Positions 9,901 through 20,044 of a stretch of 64,000 nucleotides of DNA are shown piece after piece. The notes beneath the pieces were generated by a model that was not told the DNA's origin, searched no databases, and saw only the letters and a list, made by a program, of their open reading frames with translations. The stretch's first letter is position 1. Every line of letters starts with the position of its first letter. The stretch comes from Actibacterium sp. 188UL27-1 (GTDB lineage Bacteria > Pseudomonadota > Alphaproteobacteria > Rhodobacterales > Rhodobacteraceae). Made by a program: the position numbers and the translations under genes. The DNA is taken from assembly GCF_016901225.1 (NCBI RefSeq), contig NZ_JAFEUL010000001.1, positions 362,773-426,772 on the forward strand, given 5' to 3'.

Positions 9901-11314
9901 TGTGCCGGTCTTTGACGGCCCCAGCACCAACCGCGCCCCGATCCTTGCCGCATTCCAGGAGGTCGATAGCGGGGAGGTCTTCAACGTCACAGTCAATCAC
10001 CTCAAATCCAAGGGGTCCGTTGGTCCGGCACCGGGTGATCCTGATCAAAACGATGGTGCCGGTCGCAATAACGAGACGCGCCTGAACGGTGTGACCGCCC
10101 TTGATGCCTGGCTTGACAGTGACCCGACTGGGTCCAGTGATGCCGACATCATGATCCTGGGCGATCTGAATGCCTATGCCAAAGAGGATCCGCTGACATT
10201 TCTGGCCGATCAAGGCTATATCGACCTTGGCCAGTCCTTCCAGGGCCCTGAAAGCTATGGCTACGTCTTTGATGGGCTGACCGGGACGCTGGACTATGCC
10301 TTGGCCAGCCGGTCCCTGTTCGACAGCGTGTCAGGTGCAGCGGAATGGCACATCAACGCCGACGAGGCGGACGTGCTGGATTACAACCTTGAATTCGGCC
10401 GGGATCCTTCGATCTTTGACGGATCGGTGCCCTATCGCACCTCTGACCATGATCCAATCCTGGTGGGGCTGGATCTGGCGCCCAGCATCTCTACCGACAA
10501 TGTGGATCTGTTCACCTCTGCCGATCTGTCCCAGCGTGTGGACGGCTTTGCCGACTTTGGCGCCGCTTTGGCTGCTGCGGGTGCCGGGCAGGCGATTGTC
10601 GTCAACGCACCGGATCAGATCGCGGGGCTTGGCACGGTTGGCGTAGATCACGACAACCTGACGGTGGTCGCAGATACCCCGTTTTTCGCGCGTTTTTTCC
10701 TGGATGGGGCTGCACGGACCTTTACCCTGGACGGCACTTCGAATGCCCAGGTGCGTGGCACAAACGCCGCCGACACGATCACAGGCAGCGCGGGCAACAA
10801 CGTCATCCGCACCCGCAAGGGAGATGATGTACTGGACGGTCGGGAGGGCAATGACGTCCTCGCCGCGGGCATGGGCAATGACCAGTTGTTCGGGGGTGCC
10901 GGTCTGGACGATCTGCGCGGTGGCAAGGGCAATGATCTTTTGGTCGGCGGTGCTGGCAAGGACCGCCTGGATGGCGGTGCGGGCAACGATCTGTTGGATG
11001 GCGGTGCGGGCAATGACGCCTTGTTCGGGCGTGGCGGGGCCGACACATTCCTGTTCGCGGCGGAGTACGACCGCGATGTGATCGCCGATTTCCGCAATGA
11101 TGTTGATACCATCGCGCTGGATGCCGGGCTGTGGGACAATGCCGATCTATCGGTGCAGGCGGTGCTGGACCAGTTTGCCACCCGCACGGGTCGCACGATG
11201 GTGGAGTTCGATTTTGGCGATGGCGACGTGCTGGTCGTGCGCGGCATTGGCAGCGTCAACGCCCTGGCCGACGATCTGGAGATCATCTCGGCGATCCCGG
11301 AAGACATTGCCTGA
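6974..11314 (+). CDS. ExeM/NucH family extracellular nuclease with lamin-tail, Calx-beta and RTX domains
   Basis: A 1446-residue secreted nuclease. Domains in order: lamin-tail-like domain (about residues 2-115); a linker beta domain (195-405); Calx-beta (about 412-524); an OB-like nuclease-associated region (530-790); an endonuclease/exonuclease/phosphatase domain (about 808-1165) with [27 protein letters not shown] and [14 protein letters not shown] nonapeptide repeats (about 1259-1356, units such as [15 protein letters not shown]); and an acidic C-terminal tail. There is no signal peptide, so type I secretion through the C-terminus is expected, but no transporter genes lie nearby. The start at 6974 follows an AAGG; an upstream in-frame ATG at 6914 gives a non-homologous leader. 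Such enzymes release phosphate and nucleotides from environmental DNA. Confidence 0.9.
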   Translation: MSIIFSEIMFNPTSSEDDWEWVEIVNTGAAAVDLSGWVFDDFNSVALSEANITAGTVGAGGSAILYNSDDLAAADFEAAWGAGLNLVGVSNWNAAAMNNGGDTIGLWSSFADYDGDNTDQANAQISFAYPNIDDGAGSIYLTDLALDPTNPDNWALSTDGAETPVGTAAASAAAGGNSGSDVGSPAALTPPPAGPVFSETFDYGESGDAAAFTVTDTAGAAAFFGEESSFDYFGIFDADGDGGADFGGDAAPTGFNIYTNIADNYLGGSDIDGGTPAIEEPAFLTWSGIDITGLSNLRISADLATDDSDAALDPDDFISFEVSIDGGAFEQVMAFETLDATTFNQNTFLQDTDFDGIGDGDALTSAFATFSDDFAVSGSTLDLRVAVRVDAGREDFGIDNITLDEVVPAGTTLTIAATDADKPEGDTGTTDFTFTVTRTGDTDAAGDVDFAVTSTQADAADFGGPLPSGTVSFAAGETSKVITVSATGDTDAEADEAFTVTLSNATGGASITTAEATGTIRNDDGIAITKIHEIQGTEDQNLLDDQIVTVEAIVVGDFQDGDADAGRNLRGFYIQEEDADADDDAATSEGIFVFEGGDFGTDVNVGDKVQITGTVDEFFGETQIDTITNITVLSSGNETPTAANITLPSAATAISQGGDIEPDLEAFEGMLVNFTNTLTITEMFQLDRFNEIKLSEGPRPQQFSQINTPDVDAFAAYQEEIGSRTITYDDGLSEQNADIGNLDGFGPDFTTASDIRMGDTIDGLSGVLSYQWAGNSASAATWRVRATEDGENTFDKTNERDAAPADVGGALKVASFNVLNYFTTLDDGISRNDNPLTEVGLEPRGADDLTAITGAAAPDSDGPGATDPNAEFDRQTEKLVNAILTLDADVLGLVEIENDFLAGSPGNAIENLVEELNAVAGVGTYDWVDPGMQFVDVSDAISNGLIYQPAKVQLAPGTSVEVLRDADLAGLGLDFGVPVFDGPSTNRAPILAAFQEVDSGEVFNVTVNHLKSKGSVGPAPGDPDQNDGAGRNNETRLNGVTALDAWLDSDPTGSSDADIMILGDLNAYAKEDPLTFLADQGYIDLGQSFQGPESYGYVFDGLTGTLDYALASRSLFDSVSGAAEWHINADEADVLDYNLEFGRDPSIFDGSVPYRTSDHDPILVGLDLAPSISTDNVDLFTSADLSQRVDGFADFGAALAAAGAGQAIVVNAPDQIAGLGTVGVDHDNLTVVADTPFFARFFLDGAARTFTLDGTSNAQVRGTNAADTITGSAGNNVIRTRKGDDVLDGREGNDVLAAGMGNDQLFGGAGLDDLRGGKGNDLLVGGAGKDRLDGGAGNDLLDGGAGNDALFGRGGADTFLFAAEYDRDVIADFRNDVDTIALDAGLWDNADLSVQAVLDQFATRTGRTMVEFDFGDGDVLVVRGIGSVNALADDLEIISAIPEDIA

Positions 11315-11338
11315 TCGCTGTCCATCCCGTTGAAAACA

Positions 11339-11374
11339 GCGCGTCGGATCCGGCATCCGGCGCGCCATTTTGTT
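11339..11374 (+). terminator. Intrinsic terminator after the nuclease gene
   Basis: An 11-bp stem (GCGCGTCGGAT with ATCCGGCGCGC, one G-U pair) with the 5-base loop CCGGC, followed by CATTTTGTT. It lies 25 bases after the nuclease stop and before the next gene on the same strand. Confidence 0.75.
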
Positions 11375-11436
11375 GGGTCGCTTGACACCCCGCAGCCCCC
11401 TTGCGATGCCAAGGCCTGGTGATCAGGGGGACAAGC

Positions 11437-14400
11437 ATGTCAGACGCAGCGTGGGAGTTCTGGATTGATCGCGGCGGCACCTTCACCGATATCGTGGCCC
11501 GCCGCCCGGATGGCAGCCTGCAAACCCATAAGCTGCTGTCCGAAAATCCCGAACGCTATTCCGATGCCGCTGTCGAGGGCATTCGCCAGTTGCTGGATCT
11601 GGCCCCGGACGTGGCGATCCCCACCGGTCAGATCAGCGCGGTCAAGATGGGCACGACCGTTGCGACCAACGCTTTGCTTGAGCGCAAGGGCACAGATACG
11701 CTTTTGCTGATCACCGCGGGGTTTCGCGACCTGCTGCGCATTGGCTATCAGGATCGACCCAAATTGTTCGAGCTTGAGATCAAGCGCCCCGAACTGCTGT
11801 ATTCGCGAGTGATCGAGGTGCCTGAACGCCTGGACGCAGCGGGCCAGGTCGTCACGCCGCTCGATATGTCAGCAACCCGCCAAGCCTTGCAATCTGCCTA
11901 TGACAGTGGTTTGCGTTCGGTCGCCATTGCGTTGCTGCACAGCTATCTGAACCCTGATCACGAGGCGCAGGTGGCCCAAATGGCCCACCGGATCGGGTTC
12001 ACCCAGATCTCCGAAAGCCACAAAGCCTCCCCCCTGATCAAGCTGGTGGGGCGCGGGGATACGGCTGTGGTCGATGCCTATCTCTCCCCCATTCTGCGCC
12101 GCTATGTCGATCAGGTGGCCAGCGCGATTGAAGTCGGGCGGTCCTGCGAACGGCTGCTCTTCATGCAGTCCAATGGCGGGCTGACGGATGCGCAGTTTTT
12201 CCGCGGCAAGGACGCGATCCTGTCTGGCCCCGCCGGTGGCATTGTCGGCATGGTGCGCACGGCCGAGGCGGCGGGCCATGACCTGCTGATCGGCTTTGAC
12301 ATGGGCGGCACCTCCACGGATGTCAGCCACTATGCGGGCCGGTTCGAGCGCAGTTTCGAAACCGAGGTGGCCGGTGTTCGCATGCGCGCCCCGATGATGG
12401 ATATCCACACGGTGGCCGCCGGTGGCGGGTCGATCTGCACCTTTCGCGACGGTCGCTTTCAGGTTGGTCCCGAAAGTGCGGGTGCCGATCCCGGCCCTGC
12501 CGCCTATCGCCGGGGCGGGCCGCTGACGGTGACAGATTGCAACGTGATGCTGGGCAAGCTGGCCCCGCATCACTTTCCGCCTGTCTTTGGCCCGGGGGGC
12601 GATCAACCGCTGGACGCCGATGTTGTCACGCAGAAATTCACGTCACTTGCCCGCGACATTGCCGCTGAAACGGGTCAGCTGCCTGACACGCCCGAGGCTG
12701 TCGCCAGCGGTTTTCTCCGCATCGCGGTCGATAACATGGCCCTCGCCATCAAAAAGATTAGCGTGGAACGCGGCCATGATGTTACCGGCTACACGCTGCA
12801 GTGCTTTGGTGGGGCAGGGGGGCAGCATGCCTGCCTGGTGGCCGATGCTTTGGGTATGCGCCGGGTGTTCCTGCATCCGTTTGCCGGGGTTTTGTCGGCC
12901 TATGGCATGGGCATCGCCGACATTCGCGCGTTGCGCGAGGCGCAGATCGACTTGCCGCTCGATCAGGTCGCCCAGGCCGAGGCCGCCCTTGCCACCATCG
13001 CAGCGGAGGCCGAAGCCGAGGTTCGCGCCCAAGGCATCTTGCCCGCTGCCTTGCGCACCGAACGCCGCGTCCACCTGCGCTATGACGGCTCCCATCAGCC
13101 GCTGGAAGTGCCGTTTGCCGACATTGCCACCATGCAGGCCACGTTCGAAGAGGCGCACCGCCAGCGGTTTGGTTTCGCCTCCCCTGAACGCGCCATCGTG
13201 ATCGAGATGGTGAGCGTCGAGGCGATTGGCCAGTCCGGCGACCTGCCCGCCGAGGTTGCGCCCACCGGCACCCTGCCCCATCCGCAAGATCACCTGCGCG
13301 TCCATATGAACGATGCCTGGCACCAGGTTCCACTTTACGCGCGTAAAGATGTCCCCGCGGGGACAGTCCTGAAAGGCCCAGCCATTCTGACCGAAGCCAC
13401 GGGCACCACGATTGTCGAGCCTGACTGGCAGGCCGAGGTCGACCCGCGCGGTAACCTGATCCTCACCCGTCTGACCGCCAAGACCCACCAGGCTGCCGCA
13501 GGGACCGCGGCGGACCCGGTCCTGCTAGAGGTCATGGGCAATCTCTTCATGTCGGTGGCCGATCAGATGGGCGCGACGCTGGCCAACACGTCCTGGTCGG
13601 TCAATATCAAGGAACGGCTCGATTTCTCCTGCGCGATCTTTGACGCCGCCGGAGATCTGGTGGCCAATGCGCCCCATGTGCCGGTTCATCTGGGTTCCAT
13701 GTCCGACAGTATCAAAACCGTGATGCGCCTGAACCCCGGCATCAGACCGGGCGACGCCTACGCGCTGAATTCTCCTTTCAATGGCGGCACACACCTGCCC
13801 GACGTCACGGTTGTGACGCCGGTCTTTGTCGATGGCAAACCGCGCTTCTGGCTCGGCTCCCGTGGTCATCATGCCGATATCGGCGGTCGCACGCCCGGCT
13901 CTGCCCCACCGGACAGCACCATAATCCATGAAGAGGGCGTCGTGATCGACAACCTGAAACTGGTTGCCGAAGGCGTGCTGCAAGAGGATGCCGCCGCGGC
14001 GGCACTATCGTCGGGCCGGTATCCTTGCCGCAACATCCCACAGAACATGGCCGATCTAAAGGCGCAGATCGCCGCGAACGAGACCGGGCGGCGCGAACTT
14101 CTGAACGTGGTTGACCGTTACGGCCTGGACGTCGTCACCGCCTATATGGGCCATGTTCAGGACAATGCCGAAGAAAGCGTGCGCCGCGTGATCGACAGCC
14201 TGAAGGACGGCCAGTTCACCTACCCGATGGATGAGGGTCAGGAAATCCAGGTCGCCATCCGCACCGACCCCGCCAATCGTGCCGCCACGGTAGATTTCAC
14301 CGGCACAACTGCCCAGCATGCGGGCAATTACAACGCGCCTTTCGCCGTTTGCCGCGCCGTGGTGCTTTATGTCTTCCGCACCTTGGTCGGCACCAATATC

Positions 14401-15030
14401 CCGCTGAATGAAGGATGCCTGAAACCGCTCAACATCATTGCGCCCAAGGGGACAATGCTGAACCCGGACGCCCCGGCGGCGGTGATTGCCGGCAATACCG
14501 AGGTTAGCCAGGCCGCCTGTAACGCCCTTTATGGCGCGCTGGGCGTCATGGCGGGCAGCCAGGCGACGATGAACAATTTTGTCTGGGGCAACGACGACTT
14601 CCAGAATTATGAAACCATCGCAGGTGGCACCGGCGCGGGCCCTGGCTTCCACGGCTGCGATGCCGTGCAAAGCCACATGACCAACACCCGGATGACCGAC
14701 CCGGAAGTGCTGGAAAAGCGCTTCCCCGTCCGGTTGGAGAGTTTCACGATCCGCGAAGGATCAGGCGGTGCGGGGCAATGGACGGGCGGCGAAGGCAGCT
14801 TGCGCGTCATGCGGTTCCTGGAACCTGTGACGGTCACGACTCTTTGCTCGCACCGGGTCATCCCGCCATTCGGGGGTGCCCGCGGCGCTCCGGGTGCCGT
14901 CGGTGAAAATGCAGCCCAACTCCCCGATGGCCGCACCGTCACTCTCAGAGGCAATTCCGAAATCGATCTGCCCGCCGGTTCTTCCTACATTCTAAAAACT
15001 CCCGGCGGCGGCGGGTGGGGGAACCTCTAG
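11437..15030 (+). CDS. 5-oxoprolinase (HyuA-HyuB fused hydantoinase/oxoprolinase)
   Basis: A 1197-residue ATP-dependent 5-oxoprolinase, converting 5-oxoproline (pyroglutamate) to glutamate. The N-terminal HyuA-like half (about 1-690) carries the actin-fold phosphate loops [11 protein letters not shown] and [11 protein letters not shown]. The C-terminal HyuB-like half (about 700-1197) begins near [20 protein letters not shown] and contains [12 protein letters not shown]. The length equals that of full fused enzymes. The ATG at 11437 follows a strong purine-rich site (CAGGGGG at 11424-11430). The gene stands alone between two terminators. N-methylhydantoinase or acetophenone carboxylase-type activity is possible for split relatives, but the fused length favours 5-oxoprolinase. 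Confidence 0.9.
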   Translation: MSDAAWEFWIDRGGTFTDIVARRPDGSLQTHKLLSENPERYSDAAVEGIRQLLDLAPDVAIPTGQISAVKMGTTVATNALLERKGTDTLLLITAGFRDLLRIGYQDRPKLFELEIKRPELLYSRVIEVPERLDAAGQVVTPLDMSATRQALQSAYDSGLRSVAIALLHSYLNPDHEAQVAQMAHRIGFTQISESHKASPLIKLVGRGDTAVVDAYLSPILRRYVDQVASAIEVGRSCERLLFMQSNGGLTDAQFFRGKDAILSGPAGGIVGMVRTAEAAGHDLLIGFDMGGTSTDVSHYAGRFERSFETEVAGVRMRAPMMDIHTVAAGGGSICTFRDGRFQVGPESAGADPGPAAYRRGGPLTVTDCNVMLGKLAPHHFPPVFGPGGDQPLDADVVTQKFTSLARDIAAETGQLPDTPEAVASGFLRIAVDNMALAIKKISVERGHDVTGYTLQCFGGAGGQHACLVADALGMRRVFLHPFAGVLSAYGMGIADIRALREAQIDLPLDQVAQAEAALATIAAEAEAEVRAQGILPAALRTERRVHLRYDGSHQPLEVPFADIATMQATFEEAHRQRFGFASPERAIVIEMVSVEAIGQSGDLPAEVAPTGTLPHPQDHLRVHMNDAWHQVPLYARKDVPAGTVLKGPAILTEATGTTIVEPDWQAEVDPRGNLILTRLTAKTHQAAAGTAADPVLLEVMGNLFMSVADQMGATLANTSWSVNIKERLDFSCAIFDAAGDLVANAPHVPVHLGSMSDSIKTVMRLNPGIRPGDAYALNSPFNGGTHLPDVTVVTPVFVDGKPRFWLGSRGHHADIGGRTPGSAPPDSTIIHEEGVVIDNLKLVAEGVLQEDAAAAALSSGRYPCRNIPQNMADLKAQIAANETGRRELLNVVDRYGLDVVTAYMGHVQDNAEESVRRVIDSLKDGQFTYPMDEGQEIQVAIRTDPANRAATVDFTGTTAQHAGNYNAPFAVCRAVVLYVFRTLVGTNIPLNEGCLKPLNIIAPKGTMLNPDAPAAVIAGNTEVSQAACNALYGALGVMAGSQATMNNFVWGNDDFQNYETIAGGTGAGPGFHGCDAVQSHMTNTRMTDPEVLEKRFPVRLESFTIREGSGGAGQWTGGEGSLRVMRFLEPVTVTTLCSHRVIPPFGGARGAPGAVGENAAQLPDGRTVTLRGNSEIDLPAGSSYILKTPGGGGWGNL

Positions 15031-15062
15031 CTCCTTCTTATTGGTAAAAATATTTCGGGGGA

Positions 15063-15091
15063 GTCGCCTTCGGCGACGGGGGCTGGCCCCC
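15063..15091. terminator. Paired hairpins between convergent genes
   Basis: Two adjacent inverted repeats, GTCGCC-TTC-GGCGAC (15063-15077) and GGGGGC-TG-GCCCCC (15078-15091), lie between the 5-oxoprolinase stop and the cydB stop. They could end transcription from both sides. There is no clear U-tract. Confidence 0.55.
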
Positions 15092-15099
15092 ATCTGCCG

Positions 15100-16113
15100 T
15101 CAGTAATAGGTCAACTCGGTCGCCTTGCCGCGGAAGATCATATAGGCGAGGATCGTGTATCCCAGGATTACCGGGAGCACAAAGACCGTTCCCGCCAGGA
15201 TGATGATCAGCGCCTCGGGCGCGCTCGCTGCTTCATAAATGGTCAGTTGATCCGGGACAACGTAGGGATAAAACGAGTACGCCATTCCGAAGAAGGCCAA
15301 GATGAACAGTGTCGTACCAGCCGCGAATGGGAACCAGGCAAAGCTGTCATCCGCCGTCGGCAACCTGCGCAGGGCCACCCAAAGCAACGCCACCAGCAAT
15401 CCTGACATCAGGGGCAACGGGGCCAGCAACAGGATCTCGGGGAAGGAGAACCACTTTTCAAAGATCCGTGGACTAACCATCGGTGACGCGATTGAGATTG
15501 CGCCCATACCCAGAATCAGGCCCCAGATCCCACCTTTGGCCCAACCTACCGCCTTTTCCTGCAGTACACCATCTGCCTTGATAATCAGCCAGGTGGCGCC
15601 GATGAAGCTGTAGCCGACGGTGAGGAAGATGGCCGTCACGACCGCAAATCCGAAGGTCGCCCAGGTATATTCCAAACCCATGATGTACATGCCCAGCATG
15701 AAGCCTTGGCTCAGGGAGGTCAGGAGGCTGCCGCCCCAGAAGGCCCCGTTCCAAAACCCTTTCCAGCGTGGCGGAGCCTTTACCCGAAACTCGAACGACA
15801 CGCCCCGCAGGATCAGGCCGACCAGCATGATCGCGACTGGCAGATAAAGCGCCGTCAAGATTGCGCCATGTGCCGCGGGAAAGGCCACCAGCAACAGGCC
15901 GATGGCAAGGACCAGCCAGGTCTCGTTGGCGTCCCAGAAGGGCCCGATGGACGCGACCATGCGGTCTTTTTCATCTTCCTCGGCGAAGGGGAAAAGAACC
16001 CCAACGCCCAGGTCAAACCCATCCAGAACCACATAGATCACAATGCTCAGACTCATCAGTGCGGCAAAGGTCAGGGGCAGCCAAACCGCCGGATCGCCAA
16101 AAAGCGTCATCAT
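15100..16113 (-). CDS. cydB: Cytochrome bd-type quinol oxidase subunit II (CydB/CioB)
   Basis: A 337-residue membrane subunit with about nine hydrophobic helices, partner of the heme-bearing subunit I in a terminal quinol oxidase that reduces oxygen to water. Diagnostic segments are VLDGFDLGVGVLFPF, GPFWDANETWLV and RGVSFEFR near residues 28-110. Start ATGATG at 16113 has a GGAG upstream inside the end of cydA. It follows cydA with 6 bases between them, forming a two-gene operon. No CydX-like small ORF was recognised. Confidence 0.93.
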   Translation of the reverse strand: MMTLFGDPAVWLPLTFAALMSLSIVIYVVLDGFDLGVGVLFPFAEEDEKDRMVASIGPFWDANETWLVLAIGLLLVAFPAAHGAILTALYLPVAIMLVGLILRGVSFEFRVKAPPRWKGFWNGAFWGGSLLTSLSQGFMLGMYIMGLEYTWATFGFAVVTAIFLTVGYSFIGATWLIIKADGVLQEKAVGWAKGGIWGLILGMGAISIASPMVSPRIFEKWFSFPEILLLAPLPLMSGLLVALLWVALRRLPTADDSFAWFPFAAGTTLFILAFFGMAYSFYPYVVPDQLTIYEAASAPEALIIILAGTVFVLPVILGYTILAYMIFRGKATELTYY

Positions 16114-16119
16114 GTCGGG

Positions 16120-17523
16120 CTACTCCGCCGGGGTCAAAGCGGCCACTTCGGCGGCTTCGGCCCGGGTGCGTTCGGGGATTTTGCCGCCCTGGGCTGCAAT
16201 CCGCGCCAGATAGGTCAATACCCCGATATAGACGACGATCAGACCCACATAGACGACGAGGTAGCCGATCAATGTGCTTAGCACCATCGGCGCTGGCACA
16301 TCTGCAACGGCTTGCGCGGTCGTCAAGACGCCAGAGACCAGCCAGGGCTGTCGCCCGATCTCGGTCGTGTACCAACCGGCTAAAGTCGCGATCCAGCCGG
16401 AAAACGCCATGGCCACAAGGGCGAAGAGCACGATCTTTGGCAATTGGCCCACATCCCATCGCGCACCAGCCGTATTGCGCCGGAACATGAGGTAGGTGGC
16501 GCCCCAGCTGAGCGCCAACATGGCGAAACCCGTGGCAACCATGACCCGGAAACTCCAGAAAACCTGGGGCACAGGCGGGTGAAGCACGGTCCCGTCATCG
16601 GCGACAAAATCGTTCAGCCCGGGCACCACACCCTCAGGTTTGTGCGTAAGGATGATCGAGGCCATATTGGGTACGCCAATCTCAAAACGGTTCTCGCGCG
16701 TCTCCTGGTCGGGAATGGCAAAGAGGATCAGTGGTTTGTTCGGTCCGGTTTCCCAGTTGCCTTCCATTGCAGCAACCTTGGCCGGTTGATGCTCCAGCGT
16801 ATTGAGACCGTGCATGTCACCGGCAAAGATCTGGATCGGGATCAAAATCGCGCCAAGCAATACGCCAAATCGCAATGTGGCCTCGGACCCTTCGGTGCGG
16901 TCACCCATCAGCCGACGCAAAGCAGAGATACCTGCGATCAGGAAGGCCACGGTGAGGCCGGAAGCCAAAAGCGTGTGGGTAAACCGGTAGGGCAGAGACG
17001 GATTGAAAATAACCTCCAGCCAGTTGGTTGCGTAGACCACGCCGTCGCGGATCTCGTACCCGGCGGGTGTGTGCATCCAGCTGTTCAGTACAAGGATCCA
17101 GAACGCCGACATAGTTGTACCAAAGGCCACCAGGAAGGTTGCGGTCGTGTGCAACCAGCTTGGCACTTTGCGGAAACCAAAGAGCATGATGCCCAGAAAC
17201 ACCGCCTCAAGGAAGAAGGCCGTCAACACCTCGTAGGCCAGCAACGGCCCTGCGATGTTACCGACGCTTTCCATGAATCCCGGCCAGTTGGTGCCAAACT
17301 GGAACGACATCGTGATGCCGCTGACGACACCCATGGCGAACGACAAGGCAAAAACCTTCACCCAGAACTTGTACGCTTCCATCCACTTTTCCAAACCCGT
17401 GGCGGCGAACCGCAGTTTGAAAAACAGCAATGCCCAACCCAAGGCGATCGTGATCGTCGGGAAGAGGATGTGAAACGAAATGTTCGCACCAAACTGGATG
17501 CGCGACAGCAACAGGGTGTCCAT
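16120..17523 (-). CDS. cydA: Cytochrome bd-type quinol oxidase subunit I (CydA/CioA, short Q-loop type)
   Basis: A 467-residue subunit I that binds hemes b558, b595 and d. Seen are RIQFGANISFHILFPTIT with the N-terminal heme-ligand histidine (about residue 18), the acidic FFLEAVFLGI segment, RFTHTLLASG with the b558 histidine near 186, and GRQPWLVSG. The length is shorter than E. coli CydA, as expected for the CioA (cyanide-insensitive) group with a shorter Q-loop. It is transcribed first, followed by cydB, and divergently from the TRAP operon with about 210 bases between. I did not find a convincing FNR box in that gap. Confidence 0.93.
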   Translation of the reverse strand: MDTLLLSRIQFGANISFHILFPTITIALGWALLFFKLRFAATGLEKWMEAYKFWVKVFALSFAMGVVSGITMSFQFGTNWPGFMESVGNIAGPLLAYEVLTAFFLEAVFLGIMLFGFRKVPSWLHTTATFLVAFGTTMSAFWILVLNSWMHTPAGYEIRDGVVYATNWLEVIFNPSLPYRFTHTLLASGLTVAFLIAGISALRRLMGDRTEGSEATLRFGVLLGAILIPIQIFAGDMHGLNTLEHQPAKVAAMEGNWETGPNKPLILFAIPDQETRENRFEIGVPNMASIILTHKPEGVVPGLNDFVADDGTVLHPPVPQVFWSFRVMVATGFAMLALSWGATYLMFRRNTAGARWDVGQLPKIVLFALVAMAFSGWIATLAGWYTTEIGRQPWLVSGVLTTAQAVADVPAPMVLSTLIGYLVVYVGLIVVYIGVLTYLARIAAQGGKIPERTRAEAAEVAALTPAE

Positions 17524-17732
17524 GTCCTTGGCCTTCTTAACCTCAACTCAGTTCGCGGGTCATGAGACGTCTTTGCGCCTCACTGCGTGGCAAAAAGGTA
17601 GGTAGCAACGGCGGATCGTCCAAAGGGACTGAGCATTCTGCGACAGTATGACAAGGATCTCTAAAATGCCCTACATTCGCCCATTTCGGTCTTTACCCCA
17701 CTTAGGCGAAATACGAGTGATGGGATCCACCT

Positions 17733-18752
17733 ATGAGAAAGTACCTAAGCCGTGCAGCGCTTGCGGCGCTCGCCATATCTTTTGCCAGCGACGCGATCGC
17801 CGTTGAATGGGATGTCTCGCTTTGGGGCAAACGTCGTGCGTTTACCGAGCATCTGGAAAAGCTGGCCGAACTGGTCAGCGCCAAAACCAATGGCGAATTC
17901 ACGTTGAACCTGAGCTATGGCGGGTTGTCGGGCAGTCGGGAGAACCTTGACGGCATTGCGGCCGGATCCTTTCAGATGGCGCAGTTCTGTGCGGGCTACC
18001 ATCCTGCCAAGAACCCGACCATCACCGTGCTTGAACTGCCTTTCCTCGGCGTCGATAGCCTGGAGCTGGAGGTCGAGGTTTCCCGTGCTCTCTATAACCA
18101 CCCGGCCGTTGTGGCGGATATGGATCGCTGGAATGCCACGCTGTTGATGCCATCACCACAGCCCCAGAACAACTTTGTGGGCGCGGGCGAGCCGCCCGAA
18201 AACCTGTATGGTTTGCGCAACATCAAGATCAGGGCCGTGGGCGGTGTTGCCGAAGCTGTGCGTGTGTTGCGGTCTGAACCTATCTCGATCCCGGCCCCGC
18301 AAGTACGTGATGCGCTTGAAACCGGCGCTGTCCAGGCGGTCGCCTTTGCGCCCCATGCGCATATGAGCTTTGGCACGCTTGAGAATGCCACCTGGTGGAC
18401 CACCAACCTGAACCCGGGCACAACCAATTGCCCCGTCGTGGTGAATACCGGCGCGTTGGAGGGCCTGAGCCCCGCCCACCGCGAGGCGCTGCTGTCTTCG
18501 ACCGAAGAAGCACTGGAGCATTACGTCTTCAACTACACCAACGTCACCATGCGCCAGTGGGAACCGTTGCTGCGCAGCAAAGGCATTCAGCGTGTGGATT
18601 TCAACGACACCGCCTTGGATATCCTGCGCGAAGCTTCCACCAGAACGGCGATTGCGGCCTGGATCGAAGAAAACAACGCACGTGGCGTGCCGTCGGAGGA
18701 ACTGTTGGAACTGGTCAGCACCACGATCGAGGCCAGCAAAAAGCGCCGCTGA
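17733..18752 (+). CDS. TRAP transporter solute-binding protein (DctP family), copy 1
   Basis: A 339-residue periplasmic TRAP binding protein with a signal peptide (MRKYLSRAALAALAISFASDAIA). It shares with the next gene an almost identical N-terminal half (VEWxVSLWGKRRAFTEH, NLDGI, MAQFCAGYH, ITVLELPFLG) and an IKIRAVGG segment, where TRAP proteins place the ligand carboxylate-binding arginine. The C-terminal half diverges more. The substrate is unknown. It is the first gene of the operon, but 200 bases and a hairpin-rich spacer separate it from copy 2, so the two copies may be made at different levels. Confidence 0.88.
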   Translation: MRKYLSRAALAALAISFASDAIAVEWDVSLWGKRRAFTEHLEKLAELVSAKTNGEFTLNLSYGGLSGSRENLDGIAAGSFQMAQFCAGYHPAKNPTITVLELPFLGVDSLELEVEVSRALYNHPAVVADMDRWNATLLMPSPQPQNNFVGAGEPPENLYGLRNIKIRAVGGVAEAVRVLRSEPISIPAPQVRDALETGAVQAVAFAPHAHMSFGTLENATWWTTNLNPGTTNCPVVVNTGALEGLSPAHREALLSSTEEALEHYVFNYTNVTMRQWEPLLRSKGIQRVDFNDTALDILREASTRTAIAAWIEENNARGVPSEELLELVSTTIEASKKRR

Positions 18753-18952
18753 CAGGCGGGCCGCACGTTTCTACGACGAAACCCACACCTCCCTGGCGCC
18801 GCGATTTCAGCCGCGCCGGGGATCCATGGCCGCCCCGGGCGGAGCACGGACCTGCCCGGCCCCCTCAGCGGGATTTTTAGCGTTTTCAAACCCTGTCCGG
18901 GCCGTTACGGTCTGGCGACGCAGGGGAAATCTGCTTTCTGGGAGGTCTGACA

Positions 18953-19969
18953 ATGAAAAAATATCTGAGCCGTACCGCGATCGCCGCCTTGGCCGTCGCC
19001 TTTGCTGGCGAAGCCATCGCCGTTGAATGGAATGTCTCGTTATGGGGCAAGCGCCGTGCCTTTACCGAGCATGTGGAAAAGCTCGCTGAACTGGTCAGCG
19101 AAAAGACCGGCGGCGAGTTCACGTTGAATATCAGCTATGGCGGCTTGTCCAAAAACCGCGAGAATCTGGACGGCATCTCCATCGGAGCATTCGAGATGGC
19201 GCAGTTCTGCGCCGGCTATCACCGCGACAAAAACCGCACCATCACCGTGCTTGAGCTACCGTTCCTTGGCATTGAAAACCTGGAGGAAGAGGTGGCCGTC
19301 AGTCATGCCGTCTATGACCACCCCGCCGTGCAGGACGAGATGGCGCAGTGGAACGCCAAGATGCTGATGACGTCGCCCATGCCGCAATACAACATCGTGG
19401 GCACAGGTGAACCGCGGGCCAGCCTTGCGGATTTCAAAGGCATGCGCGTCCGTGCAACCGGTGGTTTGGGCCAAGCGTTTGAGGCTGTGGGCGCCGTTCC
19501 GACCTCTGTCACCGCGACCGAGGCGTTTCAGGCCATGGAATCCGGTGTCGTCGACACGGTGGCCTTTGCCCAGCACGCGCATCTGTCTTTCGGAACGATC
19601 AACGAAGCCGACTGGTGGACCGCGAACTTGAACCCGGGCACCGTGAACTGCCCTGTTGTGGTGAATATCGACGCCTATGAAGGCCTGAGTGATGAACACC
19701 GCGCGGCACTGGACAGTTCGGTCGAGGAATCCATCGCCCATTACCTGACCAACTATGCCGAGTTGCTGAAGCGTTGGGATGCGGTGCTGGCGGAAAAAGG
19801 CGTCGTGAAGGTCGATATCTCTGACGAGGTGATTGCCGAGTTCAAGGCCGCTGCCGCCGATCCGATCCGCGAAGCGTGGATTGCCGATATGGAAGGCCAG
19901 GGCCTGCCGGGCCAAGAGTTGTATGACCTGGTGAACACTACGCTCGAAGCGACCCGCGCCAGCAATTAA
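18953..19969 (+). CDS. TRAP transporter solute-binding protein (DctP family), copy 2
   Basis: A 338-residue paralogue of the preceding gene, with signal peptide MKKYLSRTAIAALAVAFAGEAIA and ligand-site segment MRVRATGG. The ATG at 18953 has GGGAGG upstream at 18938-18943. Alignment by eye shows high identity over the first 130 residues, then changes concentrated around the binding cleft (MPSPQPQNNFVGAG in copy 1 versus MTSPMPQYNIVGTG here). This is what one expects after tandem duplication and a change of ligand. A strong hairpin follows, then the permease genes. Confidence 0.9.
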   Translation: MKKYLSRTAIAALAVAFAGEAIAVEWNVSLWGKRRAFTEHVEKLAELVSEKTGGEFTLNISYGGLSKNRENLDGISIGAFEMAQFCAGYHRDKNRTITVLELPFLGIENLEEEVAVSHAVYDHPAVQDEMAQWNAKMLMTSPMPQYNIVGTGEPRASLADFKGMRVRATGGLGQAFEAVGAVPTSVTATEAFQAMESGVVDTVAFAQHAHLSFGTINEADWWTANLNPGTVNCPVVVNIDAYEGLSDEHRAALDSSVEESIAHYLTNYAELLKRWDAVLAEKGVVKVDISDEVIAEFKAAAADPIREAWIADMEGQGLPGQELYDLVNTTLEATRASN

Positions 19970-19989
19970 GCAATTCGCGCCATGCGATC

Positions 19990-20017
19990 GGGCTGTGCCG
20001 CACCTGCGGCACGGCCC
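19990..20017 (+). promoter_or_regulatory. Stem-loop between TRAP binding-protein and permease genes
   Basis: A 12-bp stem with one G-T pair (GGGCTGTGCCGC with GCGGCACGGCCC) and loop ACCT lies in the 75-base gap between the binding-protein gene and dctQ. There is no U-tract after it. In transporter operons such hairpins often protect the upstream message or attenuate read-through, giving more binding protein than permease; that role is inferred. Confidence 0.6.
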
Positions 20018-20044
20018 CACCACGACAATATAGAGAGGCGGGAT

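Noticed and set aside
10750-11050. Regular short repeats that could suggest a CRISPR or satellite
   Set aside because: They are the codons of RTX nonapeptides in the nuclease, in frame and without spacers of constant length.
16444-17565. Open frame of 373 codons on the plus strand
   Set aside because: Antisense to cydA; the coding strand carries all conserved heme-ligand regions.
17524-17732. FNR/Anr box upstream of the quinol oxidase genes
   Set aside because: No TTGAT-N4-ATCAA-like palindrome could be found by eye in the gap.
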